64,000 nucleotides of DNA from Devosia sp. (lineage in GTDB: Bacteria > Pseudomonadota > Alphaproteobacteria > Rhizobiales > Devosiaceae), in contig JADGNE010000006.1 in assembly GCA_015234425.1 (NCBI GenBank), positions 62,001-126,000 of the forward strand. Reading direction: 5' to 3'. Below, piece by piece: positions 32,397 to 40,520 of the stretch. The position numbers and the translations under genes were made by a program. Every line of letters begins with the position of its first letter. Position 1 is the first letter of the stretch. The notes beneath the pieces were generated by a model that was not told where the DNA came from, ran no database searches, and worked only from the letters and a program-made list of their open reading frames with translations.

Positions 32397-33809
32397 ATGA
32401 GCCGCATAGTCGTCGTATCCAACCGCACACCCAGCAAGGGTCCAGCCGCCGGTGGCCTGGCCGTGGCCCTTCGAAAAGTGCTGATGGAACGAGAAGGTTT
32501 CTGGTTCGGGTGGTCCGGCAAAATGGCCGAGCAACCCAGCGGAACCGCCCGGCTCGAGGATGTCGATGGCGTGAAAGTTGCCCAGATCGACCTCACCCGC
32601 GAGGATCATCACGCCTATTACGCGGGCTTCTCAAACTCCATTCTCTGGCCCAGCTTTCATCTCCGGCTCGATCTCGCGACCATCGAAAGCCACTGGTACG
32701 AAGGCTATCGTCGGGTCAACGCCCAGTTTGCCCGAGCGCTGCTGCCGCTGCTCAAGCCCGACGACGTCATCTGGGTGCATGACTACCACCTCATCCCGCT
32801 CGCGGCGGAGCTGCGCCGCCTCGGTGCCCGCAATCGCATCGGGTTTTACCTCCACATCCCCTTCCCCACGGCGGACGCGCTCTATGCGATCCCCAATCAT
32901 GCAGAGCTGATGCGCGACCTGTCGCGTTACGATCTCGTCGGCATGCAGGCCAAGCGCGACATTGCCGCCTTCACCGAATTTGCCGAGCATCAGTCCCCAT
33001 CAACCTTTATTGGCGACAATCAGGATCACATCGACTTCAGCCGGACTGAATTCGATGCATTCCCCATCGGGTCCGAACCCGACGCCTTTGCCAGCCTCGC
33101 CGTCAGTCCCGCCGCCACCAAGATGGTAAAGCGCATGGAGCGCTCGCTGGGCGAACAGCGGCTGATCCTTGGTGTTGACCGTCTCGACTATTCGAAGGGC
33201 CTCCCTCAGCGCGTTGAAGCCTATGAAAAGCTCCTCGCCAACAACACGCGTCTGCGCCGACAGGTGCACATGCTGCAGGTCGCGCCACCTTCGCGTGATA
33301 CGATTAAGGAATATCGGGAAACCAGCGATGCGCTCGACGCCATCTGCGGCCGGGTGATGGGCCATTTCGCCGAGCCGGACTGGCAGCCCCTTACCTATGT
33401 TAAGCGCGCTTATGGCCAGCCCAGCCTCGCCGGTCTCTATCGGCTGGCGCGCGTCGGCCTTGTGACGCCGCTGCGCGATGGCATGAACCTTGTGGCCCAT
33501 GAATATGTCGGCTCGCAAAATCCGGCCGATCCCGGCGTTCTGGTGCTGTCGCGCTTTGCCGGCGCCGCTGAGATTTTCCCCGAGGCCCTGTTGGTCAATC
33601 CGTTTGACACCGACGAAACCGCAGAAGCCCTGCGCATCGCACTCGACATGCCGCTCGACGAACGGATCGAGCGCTGGCAGGCCCTTATGGACGCGGCCCG
33701 CAAACATAATGTGGTCGACTGGGCCGTCAGCTTTCTCGATCGCCTCGCGCCGCGCGGCACCGCCTCCAGCGCCACCCGAGACATTCTCTATCTCGCCTCG
33801 GTAGCCTGA
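32397..33809 (+). CDS. otsA: trehalose-6-phosphate synthase
   Basis: 470 residues, family GT20. It joins glucose from UDP-glucose to glucose-6-phosphate. Visible active-site segments are SRIVVVSNRTPSKGPAAGGL (glycine-rich loop), WVHDYHLIPLA, GFYLHIPFPTAD, LGVDRLDYSKGLPQR and the C-terminal LRDGMNLVAHEYVGSQ. These residues contact glucose-6-phosphate and the nucleotide sugar. ATG at 32397 has AAGGGG nine bases upstream. With otsB it forms the trehalose synthesis operon, which usually serves osmotic and stress protection. Confidence 0.95.
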   Translation: MSRIVVVSNRTPSKGPAAGGLAVALRKVLMEREGFWFGWSGKMAEQPSGTARLEDVDGVKVAQIDLTREDHHAYYAGFSNSILWPSFHLRLDLATIESHWYEGYRRVNAQFARALLPLLKPDDVIWVHDYHLIPLAAELRRLGARNRIGFYLHIPFPTADALYAIPNHAELMRDLSRYDLVGMQAKRDIAAFTEFAEHQSPSTFIGDNQDHIDFSRTEFDAFPIGSEPDAFASLAVSPAATKMVKRMERSLGEQRLILGVDRLDYSKGLPQRVEAYEKLLANNTRLRRQVHMLQVAPPSRDTIKEYRETSDALDAICGRVMGHFAEPDWQPLTYVKRAYGQPSLAGLYRLARVGLVTPLRDGMNLVAHEYVGSQNPADPGVLVLSRFAGAAEIFPEALLVNPFDTDETAEALRIALDMPLDERIERWQALMDAARKHNVVDWAVSFLDRLAPRGTASSATRDILYLASVA

Positions 33810-33818
33810 GGCGCAAAC

Positions 33819-33848
33819 AAAAAGGGCGACCCGAGGGTCGCCCTTTTC
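33819..33848. terminator. bidirectional terminator between otsA and the helicase gene
   Basis: GGGCGACC and GGTCGCCC form an 8-bp stem around CGAG (about 33824-33843), with an A-run on the left and TTTT on the right, so it can end transcripts from both convergent genes. Confidence 0.85.
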
Positions 33849-33854
33849 AAACTC

Positions 33855-35288
33855 TTAGCCTTCGCGGCGATTGCGCGCTGCGGTTTTCTTGGCTGCCGTG
33901 GTCCAGCGCTGCTTGGTCTTGAGACCATCCGCGCGGGGCGGCTTGACCGACTTGACCGGAGCCAGTGCATTGTTCGGATCGCGCGCGACAGCTTCGCGGG
34001 CGACCCCGCCCTTGCCACGCTCACCGCCCGGACGGGGCGTGTTGAACCGGCGATTGCTTTTCGCCTTCGGGTTGCGTGCAGTACGCGCACCGCCGGGTGC
34101 ACCGGGATTGTTGCGCGGCGCGCGCGGAGCAGAGCTCTCGACTTCCGTCAGCAGCTTCTCGTCGCCCGACACCGGAAGTGTGCGGCGGATCAGGCGTTCC
34201 ACGTCGCGCAGCTTGCCACGCTCGGTGCCGTCACACAGCGTGATGGCAATGCCGGTCGCGCCATTGCGGCCCGTGCGGCCGATACGGTGGACGTAGTTTT
34301 CCGGATCGTCCGGCAGGTCATAGTTCACCACATGGGTGATGCCCGGCACGTCGATACCGCGTGCGGCGATATCGGTCGCAACGAGGATGCGCACTGCGCC
34401 CGAGGAAAAGCCCTTGAGGGCCGCCTGGCGGGCGTTCTGGCTCTTGTTGCCGTGGATGGCAGCCGCGTCATGGCCGTCAATGGCAAGGTTCTTGGTGACG
34501 CGGTCGGCGCCATGCTTGGTGCGTGCAAAGACGATCACCCGCTCCATGGCTTCCTTCTCGTCGCCGAGCAGGTCGTTGAGCACGTTCCGCTTGGCCTTGG
34601 AGTTGGAGAGGATCACCCGCTGGTCGATCTTGACCACGGTCGAGCCCTGAACGGCAGCTTCGACCTTGACCGGCTCCTTGAGGAGGCTCTTGGTCAGGTC
34701 TTCGATTTCCGGCGCCATGGTCGCCGAGAACAGCATGGTCTGGCGACGCAGGCCGATCGCCTTGGCAATCGCCTTGACCGGGGCAATGAAGCCCATGTCG
34801 AGCATGCGGTCGGCTTCGTCCAGCACCAGCCAGCGCGTTTCGTTGAGACGGATCTTGTTGTCGTCGAGCAGATCCTTGAGGCGCCCTGGGGTGGCGACAA
34901 CGATGTCGACGCCCTTGGCGATCTTACCGACCTGATGGTAGCGCGAGACACCGCCCAGGACGAGCACGGTATCGAGCTTCATCTTGGCGCCGGCGAACTT
35001 GCGGATATTTTCGTCGATCTGTACGGCCAGCTCACGCGTCGGCGCCAGGATCAGCGCACGCGTGGTCATCGGGCGCGGACGACCGGTAAGGGTGAGGAGG
35101 CCGGCCAGGATCGGCAGGCCGAAGGCGGCGGTCTTGCCCGAACCGGTCTGGGCAATGCCCAGCATGTCCCGACCTTCGAGCAGCTTTGGAATAGCCTGGC
35201 TCTGGATCTTGGTGGGCACGGTGAAACCGCCCGCAGTCAGGCTGTCGGTGATGACTGTGGGGAGGCCGAGCGAAGCGAAATCGGTCAA
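33855..35288 (-). CDS. DEAD-box ATP-dependent RNA helicase, RhlE-like
   Basis: About 477 residues. All helicase motifs are present: AQTGSGKTAAF, PTRELAVQ, TPGRLKDLL, VLDEADRMLDMGF, LFSATM and HRIGRTGRNG. The C-terminal ~110 residues are rich in Arg, Pro and Gly (ARTARNPKAKSNRRFNTPRP) and probably disordered and RNA-binding. Such enzymes act in ribosome assembly and RNA turnover, often at low temperature. The likely start is TTG at 35288, giving the common N-terminus TDFASLGLP; an in-frame TTG at 35333 would add 15 residues unlike homologues. This TTG overlaps the stop of a short upstream frame. Confidence 0.9.
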   Translation of the reverse strand: MTDFASLGLPTVITDSLTAGGFTVPTKIQSQAIPKLLEGRDMLGIAQTGSGKTAAFGLPILAGLLTLTGRPRPMTTRALILAPTRELAVQIDENIRKFAGAKMKLDTVLVLGGVSRYHQVGKIAKGVDIVVATPGRLKDLLDDNKIRLNETRWLVLDEADRMLDMGFIAPVKAIAKAIGLRRQTMLFSATMAPEIEDLTKSLLKEPVKVEAAVQGSTVVKIDQRVILSNSKAKRNVLNDLLGDEKEAMERVIVFARTKHGADRVTKNLAIDGHDAAAIHGNKSQNARQAALKGFSSGAVRILVATDIAARGIDVPGITHVVNYDLPDDPENYVHRIGRTGRNGATGIAITLCDGTERGKLRDVERLIRRTLPVSGDEKLLTEVESSAPRAPRNNPGAPGGARTARNPKAKSNRRFNTPRPGGERGKGGVAREAVARDPNNALAPVKSVKPPRADGLKTKQRWTTAAKKTAARNRREG

Positions 35289-35425
35289 GTCTGGTCTTTC
35301 TGCGCCAATGCGGCGCTGATGTGCACACAGCAATGCTGCGCGCCGATCGCCAGTCGCACGGCGACAGGCGGTTCAACAGGTGCAATCGGGCGATAAAGGG
35401 AGGTATCGCGCGGGTGCTGGCTCAC
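35285..35425 (-). CDS. possible short leader ORF coupled to the helicase gene
   Basis: A 46-codon frame starting at GTG 35425 ends in a TGA that overlaps the helicase TTG start by four bases (TTGA). The peptide is MSQHPRDTSLYRPIAPVEPP at its N-terminus and contains a Cys-Cys pair further on. The only Shine-Dalgarno-like sequence, GGAGG, directly abuts the GTG, which is too close. Evidence is the overlap and uninterrupted frame only. Confidence 0.25.
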   Translation of the reverse strand: MSQHPRDTSLYRPIAPVEPPVAVRLAIGAQHCCVHISAALAQKDQT

Positions 35426-35585
35426 CTCCGGACCAATTCGTGGTATCCGGAGTGACTTCGCCGCTCACCGCTTGAGTAAGAAGAGAAGTCCATTCGCGGC
35501 ACTCTGGCCGCGATGTAACCCCCATATGGGCCAATTTCCGGCCGATGGCAAGTCAGGTGCGCGCATGGGGGGCCTGCGTCGGCCG
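35426..35585. other. intergenic region between the helicase and molybdopterin protein genes
   Basis: I see no gene here. Small inverted repeats lie near the helicase leader: GGAGGT/ACCTCC (about 35409-35429) and TCCGGA/TCCGGA around CCA/TGG (about 35427-35451). They could fold in the leader RNA. Confidence 0.35.
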
Positions 35586-36377
35586 TCAGATGCCGCCGTA
35601 CCAGTCGTAGCCATTGTCTTCCCAATAGCCGCCTTTGCCGCCACCGAACGCGCGGAGATCATCCACCAGCTCGATGGTGTGGAGGTATTTGGGCTGCTTG
35701 TAGCCGAGCGCCCGCTCGATCCGCAGCCGGATCGGCGCCCCGTTGCTGACCGGCAGAACCTGGTCGTTAAGGCCGTAGGAGAGGATCGTCTGCGGATGAT
35801 AGGCGTCCACCAGATCCGAACTCGTATAGTAGAGAATATCGCCCGACAGCGTTTTCTGGATGTTGTCGTAGCAATGGTAGACGCAGAACCGTGCCTCCGG
35901 CTTGACCCCGGCCATGTCGAGCACAGGCCCGAGCGCCGTGCCCGTCCACTTGGCGATGCAGCTCCAGCCCTCGACGCAGTCGTGCCGCGTGATTTGGCTC
36001 CGCGCCGGCATATTGCGCAATTCATCGAGTGAGAAACTGACCTCGCGCTCCACCATCCCCTTGATGGTGAGCTTGTAGGGCGCGAAATTCTGCGCCTTCA
36101 AAAACAGATATTCCGGCGTCGTCGGCTCGGTCGAACCGTTTGGCTTCATGCCCTGGCGGATCTCGCTCGCCTCATATTCGCGCGCCAGCACTTGGTCGCC
36201 GATCAGCGCCCGCTGTGCCCGATAGGTCAGCACATTGGCCTGCTCGATCGCCTCGCGGACCGGATTGCCGCGCTGGGCGAGGAAATCGAACTGGTCGCAG
36301 CCCGAAAGCACCAGCCCTGAACCGAGCGCCGCTGAACCCATAATGAAGCGACGGCGATTGACGATGAGACTGCTCAT
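35586..36377 (-). CDS. molybdopterin-dependent oxidoreductase, exported (sulfite oxidase/MsrP fold)
   Basis: 263 residues. The N-terminus combines a twin-arginine-like motif (NRRRFIMGSAALG) with a lipobox (LSGC), suggesting an exported lipid-anchored protein. The molybdopterin domain follows, with the probable molybdenum-ligand Cys in HDCVEGWSC, equivalent to the CVEAWS region of MsrP. Later signatures are GLNDQVLPVSNGAPIRL and a Gly/Trp/Tyr-rich end. The gene overlaps the upstream cytochrome b gene by four bases (36374-36377), so the cytochrome is probably its electron partner. The substrate is unknown. Confidence 0.85.
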   Translation of the reverse strand: MSSLIVNRRRFIMGSAALGSGLVLSGCDQFDFLAQRGNPVREAIEQANVLTYRAQRALIGDQVLAREYEASEIRQGMKPNGSTEPTTPEYLFLKAQNFAPYKLTIKGMVEREVSFSLDELRNMPARSQITRHDCVEGWSCIAKWTGTALGPVLDMAGVKPEARFCVYHCYDNIQKTLSGDILYYTSSDLVDAYHPQTILSYGLNDQVLPVSNGAPIRLRIERALGYKQPKYLHTIELVDDLRAFGGGKGGYWEDNGYDWYGGI

Positions 36378-37225
36378 GGCCGGTCCCCCTCCTGCACGAC
36401 GGTGCCCCGCCCGGTGCGATACCAGCCCGTGATCATCGAGCGCATCTCGTTGATCGGCCCCGCCAGCACAACCATGAGCACGTGCACGATGAAGAACAGC
36501 ACCAGCAGCGCCATGACGATGAAATGGATGGTCCGCGCCGTCTGCCGCCCGCCGAACAGATCGAGCAGCCAGGGCCAGGCCGCATCCATGCCGGGGCTCA
36601 TGGTCAGCCCGGTGAGGATGATCAGCGGGAACAGCACAAAGAACACGATGAAATAGCTCAGCTTCTGCACCGGGCCATAGCTGCGCCCATGGTGCAGCCG
36701 AAGGCGCGCATGGTTGAGCGCGTCCTGCGGCAAGGTTTTCAGATCCTGCCCCTTGGGCAAGATATCCCGCCGCAAATGCCCGTTGATGGCGCTGGCGAGA
36801 AACCAGACGAAAAGCGCCGCCACCAGCAGCCAGCCGAAAAAGAAATGCACCACCCGTCCGGTCGCCAAATCGCGGAAGGAGGGAATGGTCACCGCGCCGG
36901 GAAAGCCGACATATTGCGGACGTTCGGCAGTTCCGCTCATGCCCAGCACGCCCGTCGTGTCGAAAGTGGTGCCCAGGATCGTGGTCTGCCCGCGCGGACC
37001 TTGCGGCGTGTTGATCGCGCCGATCCGGAAAATGGCGTTGTCGTATTCGAACCCCGACTCGTTACCGAGATAAAGCGCCGGGTGGGCGTTGAAGATCTGC
37101 AGCCCGGACAGCAGCAGGAAAAACAGGCAGATTACCCAGACACAGTGCGTCACCCGGGTCCAGATCGACTGGCGATAGACCAAAGGTCCCTTGTGCGTCC
37201 CATGCGGTCCGGCGTCGTCGTTCAT
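36374..37225 (-). CDS. cytochrome b561-type membrane protein
   Basis: 283 residues with four or five transmembrane helices of the hydrogenase b-type cytochrome family. Candidate heme-ligand histidines are in RVTHCVWVICLFFLLLSG (helix 1), TGRVVHFFFGWLLVAALF and RTIHFIVMALLVLFFIVHVL (last helix). A large periplasmic loop lies between the first two helices. ATG at 37225 has AAGGAG upstream. It overlaps the molybdopterin protein gene and probably exchanges electrons between the quinone pool and that protein. Confidence 0.87.
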   Translation of the reverse strand: MNDDAGPHGTHKGPLVYRQSIWTRVTHCVWVICLFFLLLSGLQIFNAHPALYLGNESGFEYDNAIFRIGAINTPQGPRGQTTILGTTFDTTGVLGMSGTAERPQYVGFPGAVTIPSFRDLATGRVVHFFFGWLLVAALFVWFLASAINGHLRRDILPKGQDLKTLPQDALNHARLRLHHGRSYGPVQKLSYFIVFFVLFPLIILTGLTMSPGMDAAWPWLLDLFGGRQTARTIHFIVMALLVLFFIVHVLMVVLAGPINEMRSMITGWYRTGRGTVVQEGDRP

Positions 37226-37312
37226 CCCGCTCTCCTTGCTCGAAGAGATACGAGGCCAAAACGCCGACAGTTTCAACTCACCATCACGGGACGGCCGCAG
37301 AACAGCGTGAAA

Positions 37313-37960
37313 TTACGCGTCGCGCGCCGCCCAGTTCATGCCACGGCGCATGATCGTTGCCATATTGGTGTTCTCGAATTCCTTGGCGCGATGCCCGAGC
37401 GTCGAATGGAACACACGGCCTTCGCCATGCTTGCGCTTCCACACCACCGGCATCACCACGCCCTCGACCCAGGGCGCGTGCTCGCCCGAAAAGGTCGTCG
37501 TCGCCAGCACCTCGTTGGAGGGGTCGACATGCATGTAGTATTGCTCGGAGGTGTAGGGGAACGCCTTGATCCCCGCCATGATCGGGTCATCCGGCGCGGT
37601 CACGTCAACCGTGTAGTCGATGATATTGCCCGGATGCGCGACCCACTGGCCGCCCACCATGAACTGATAGTCAACGCTGTCGCGGAAGGCATCGCTCATG
37701 CCGCCGTGGTGGCCGGCAAGGCCCACGCCATTCTGCACCGCCTTGGTGAGGTTCTCGACCTCTTCCTTGCCGATCTTGCTCATCGTGAAGATGGGAATGA
37801 TCAGGTTGAGATCATGAATGGAGGGATCGGCAAAGGCGCTGGTTTCGGTCGCCATGCGCACGGAGAAACCGTCTTCGTGCAACCACCGCCGATAGATGGT
37901 GGCACATTCTTCCGGGTCATGACCTTCCCAGCCGCCGTAGACGATCAAAGCACTTCGCAT
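37313..37960 (-). CDS. ThuA-like domain protein
   Basis: 215 residues of the ThuA/trehalose-utilisation fold, related to class I glutamine amidotransferases. Recognisable parts are IVYGGWEGHDPEECATIYRR, GVGLAGHHGGMSDAFRDS and PVVWKRKHGEGRVFHSTLGH. The family is implicated in sugar metabolism but the reaction is unproven. It is distant in sequence from the ThuA encoded at 41743 and not part of that operon. It may share a transcript with the cytochrome gene downstream, 87 bases away. Confidence 0.85.
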   Translation of the reverse strand: MRSALIVYGGWEGHDPEECATIYRRWLHEDGFSVRMATETSAFADPSIHDLNLIIPIFTMSKIGKEEVENLTKAVQNGVGLAGHHGGMSDAFRDSVDYQFMVGGQWVAHPGNIIDYTVDVTAPDDPIMAGIKAFPYTSEQYYMHVDPSNEVLATTTFSGEHAPWVEGVVMPVVWKRKHGEGRVFHSTLGHRAKEFENTNMATIMRRGMNWAARDA

Positions 37961-38102
37961 TGGAAATCACCCCGCAAATCAAACGGCGCGGAGATTACCC
38001 TACTCTCCCCGCTTTGAAACCCATCCCCCTGCGGATTCCGTCTCACGGCCCCGGAGCACCACCCTCGGCCACAGTAGATTTGACCAACAGGTCCACTTTC
38101 CA

Positions 38103-38124
38103 CTGTCATAAATAGCTGATTAAC
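38103..38124 (+). promoter_or_regulatory. possible Pho box upstream of the 5'-nucleotidase gene
   Basis: CTGTCATAAATAGCTGATTA contains a perfect CTGTCAT half-site (38103-38109) and a weaker second half-site 11 bases on. It lies about 95 bases upstream of a secreted nucleotidase gene, a typical phosphate-starvation target. Assignment is tentative. Confidence 0.35.
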
Positions 38125-38217
38125 TGACTGCTGATGCCGTCGGCCAGTTCCCAGGGGAGCACGTTCGGAATCTGGTCCCGCGACTTCAATCGCCAAGAGA
38201 AACAAGGGACATCAGGG

Positions 38218-39819
38218 ATGAAGAAGTTATTGCTGGGCGCCACCGCGCTCACCCTCTGCGCCGGCTTTTCCAGCGCGGCTTATGCCGAATTCACGCTCAA
38301 CATCCTGCACATCAACGATTTTCATTCGCGGTTCGACCCGATCACCGGAACCGATTCCAATTGTGATGCCGAAACCGATGCAGCCGGCGAATGTTTTGGC
38401 GGCATAGCCCGCCTCAAGACAATCATCGACGATACCCGCGCCAAATACGAAGGCGGCAATTCCCTGCTGCTCTCGGCCGGCGATAATTTCCAGGGCTCTC
38501 TCTACTACACCACCTACAAATCCAAGGTGGTCTCTGACTTCTTCAACCAGATGGGCTTTGACGTCGTTGCCACCGGCAACCACGAATTCGACGACGGCCC
38601 CGAAGAATTCATGACCTTCATCGACTCCGCCGAATTCCCGATCATCGGCGGCAATTTCGATGTCACCCGCGATCCGCACCTGGCGGGCAAGATCAAGGGC
38701 TCCTATGTCGTCGAAATCGGCGGCGAAAAGATCGGCATCATCGGGGCCACCACGGAGGACACGCCCGAGATCGCCTCGACCGAAGACATCGAGTTCCACG
38801 ACGTCATCCAATATGTCCGCGGCGCTTCCGAGGCGCTCGACGCGGCCGGGGTGAACAAGATCATCCTCCTCAGCCATATCGGCTACACGGTCGATCAGCA
38901 GGTCGCTGCGGCCCTGCCGCTCGTCGACGTCATCGTCGGCGGCCACAGCCATTCCCTGCTCGGCTCCATGGAAGGCGCTGCCGGCCCCTACCCCACCATG
39001 GTCAAGAACCCCGATGGCGTGGAAGTCCCTGTCGTCCAGGCCAACCAATACGGCAAATATCTCGGCGACATCGCCATCAGCTGGGATGACAATGGGGTCG
39101 TCACCTCGGCTGTCGGCGAACCCTTCCTGATCGACGCCTCGGTCAAGGCCGACGAAGCCTTCGCCACCGAGCTCACGGCGCTGCTGGGCCCGATTGAGGA
39201 ACTCACCAGCACCGTCATCGGCACCGCCACCGACAAGCTCGAAGGCGCGCGCGAAGTCTGCCGTGTCGAGGAATGCTCCATGGGCAATCTCCTCGCCGAC
39301 GCCATTCTCGATCGCGTCGCCGGCCAGGGTGCAACCATCGCCTTCCAGAACGGCGGCGGCATCCGCGCCTCGATCGACGCCGGTGAAATCACCGTCGGCG
39401 ATGTGCTGACCGTCCTGCCCTTCTCCAACACCCTCGCCACCGTACAGATCAGCGGCGCCGATGTGATCGAAGCGCTCGAAAACGGTGTCAGCGACATCGA
39501 GAACGGCGCCGGGCGCTTCGCCCAGGTCTCCGGCCTCAAATACAGCTATACCCTTTCCAAGCCGGCCGGCGAACGCGTCAGCGATGTGCTGGTCAAGGGC
39601 GAGGGCGATGCCTGGGTTCCGATCGATGAGGACGCCACCTACACCATCGTCACCAATAACTATGTCCGCGGTGGCGGCGACGGCTACGGCACCTTTGCCG
39701 AGGGCGATAACCCCTATGACTTCGGCCCGCCGCTGGAACAGGTGGTCGCCGAATACATCGCCAAGCTTGGCGGCGAATACACCCCCTATACCGATGGACG
39801 CATCACCATCATCGAATAG
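38218..39819 (+). CDS. secreted 5'-nucleotidase/2',3'-cyclic phosphodiesterase family protein
   Basis: 533 residues with a Sec signal (MKKLLLGATALTLCAGFSSA). The N-terminal metallophosphatase domain has the metal-binding motifs LHINDFHSRF, GDNFQGS, GNHEFDDG and GGHSHSLLG. The C-terminal substrate-binding domain carries GNLLADAIL, FQNGGGIRASI and LPFSNTLATV. It should release phosphate from nucleotides in the periplasm. A Cys-containing insertion (DSNCDAETDAAGECFGG) could form a disulfide. The ATG at 38218 starts the signal peptide. A strong terminator follows. Confidence 0.92.
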   Translation: MKKLLLGATALTLCAGFSSAAYAEFTLNILHINDFHSRFDPITGTDSNCDAETDAAGECFGGIARLKTIIDDTRAKYEGGNSLLLSAGDNFQGSLYYTTYKSKVVSDFFNQMGFDVVATGNHEFDDGPEEFMTFIDSAEFPIIGGNFDVTRDPHLAGKIKGSYVVEIGGEKIGIIGATTEDTPEIASTEDIEFHDVIQYVRGASEALDAAGVNKIILLSHIGYTVDQQVAAALPLVDVIVGGHSHSLLGSMEGAAGPYPTMVKNPDGVEVPVVQANQYGKYLGDIAISWDDNGVVTSAVGEPFLIDASVKADEAFATELTALLGPIEELTSTVIGTATDKLEGAREVCRVEECSMGNLLADAILDRVAGQGATIAFQNGGGIRASIDAGEITVGDVLTVLPFSNTLATVQISGADVIEALENGVSDIENGAGRFAQVSGLKYSYTLSKPAGERVSDVLVKGEGDAWVPIDEDATYTIVTNNYVRGGGDGYGTFAEGDNPYDFGPPLEQVVAEYIAKLGGEYTPYTDGRITIIE

Positions 39820-39840
39820 GCGGTTGACTGCCAACTCAGG

Positions 39841-39870
39841 AAGGGCGCCCCCGCGGCGCCCTTTTCTTTT
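39841..39870 (+). terminator. intrinsic terminator of the 5'-nucleotidase gene
   Basis: AAGGGCGCC (39841-39849) and GGCGCCCTT (39855-39863) form a 9-bp stem around CCCGC, followed by TTCTTTTTGT. Confidence 0.9.
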
Positions 39871-39998
39871 TGTCGTCTGGGCCGCAATTGCGCCGAAACA
39901 TGGTCATATTGGCACCGCAACTTCGACGCTTTTCCATCGGACAGCTTAATCACCGCCCTGTGAAGAGGCGTGAGCCCCTGTCGTTGAAGAGAAAAAAT

Positions 39999-40460
39999 AT
40001 GAAACCCATCGCCATCGCTGCAATGCTCGCTGCGACACTGACCCTGGCCGCCTGTGGCGGCGACACGCCCGATCAGCCGGCTGCCGAAACAACTGCGCCT
40101 GTCGTGGTGGAAACCACTCCAGCGGCGCCAGTCGTCGTGGAAACCACGCCTGCCGCACCCGTCACCGTCGAAGTGACGCCGCCTCCTGCAGTAAGCGTCG
40201 AGGTCAACCCTGAGGGGGTCATCCCCGGCACTGACGTCACCGTCGAGGAGGCGGTCGATAACGTGCAGACCCAGATCGACAACGTACAGACCCAGATCGA
40301 TAACGTAACGCTGACTGACGCACAGAAGCGGGAGGCTGTTGTCGAGGCGCGCACCCAGGCTGAAGCCGCCGCCCGTACCGCTGGCCTCAGCGATGAGCAG
40401 GTCAAGCAGGCCGGCGACGCCGCCGAAAACGCCGCCAAGCAGATGTTCGGCCTCAACTGA
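39999..40460 (+). CDS. small lipoprotein with tandem repeats
   Basis: 153 residues. A lipobox signal ends LAACGG, so it should be a lipid-anchored envelope protein. It then has three tandem 10-residue repeats (VVVETTPAAP twice, then VTVEVTPPPA) encoded by near-identical 30-base DNA repeats at 40101-40190. It continues with two 7-residue repeats DNVQTQI encoded by 21-base repeats at 40257-40298. The C-terminal part is Ala/Glu/Gln-rich and helical, perhaps coiled coil. No known family. A strong terminator follows. The Pro/Thr-rich part may act as a spacer across the periplasm. Confidence 0.8.
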   Translation: MKPIAIAAMLAATLTLAACGGDTPDQPAAETTAPVVVETTPAAPVVVETTPAAPVTVEVTPPPAVSVEVNPEGVIPGTDVTVEEAVDNVQTQIDNVQTQIDNVTLTDAQKREAVVEARTQAEAAARTAGLSDEQVKQAGDAAENAAKQMFGLN

Positions 40461-40471
40461 TGCGAATAGAG

Positions 40472-40506
40472 AAGGCCCGCCTCATGCGAGAGGCGGGCCT
40501 TTTTTA
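40472..40506 (+). terminator. intrinsic terminator of the repeat lipoprotein gene
   Basis: AAGGCCCGCCTC and GAGGCGGGCCTT form a 12-bp stem with a six-base loop and a T-run. It also lies after the thuB stop on the other strand and could stop both directions. Confidence 0.92.
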
Positions 40507-40520
40507 CGTCTGGCTCCGGG

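Noticed and set aside
38227..39834. 535-codon minus-strand frame opposite the 5'-nucleotidase
   Set aside because: Antisense shadow; the sense strand has signal peptide, metal motifs, and a terminator.
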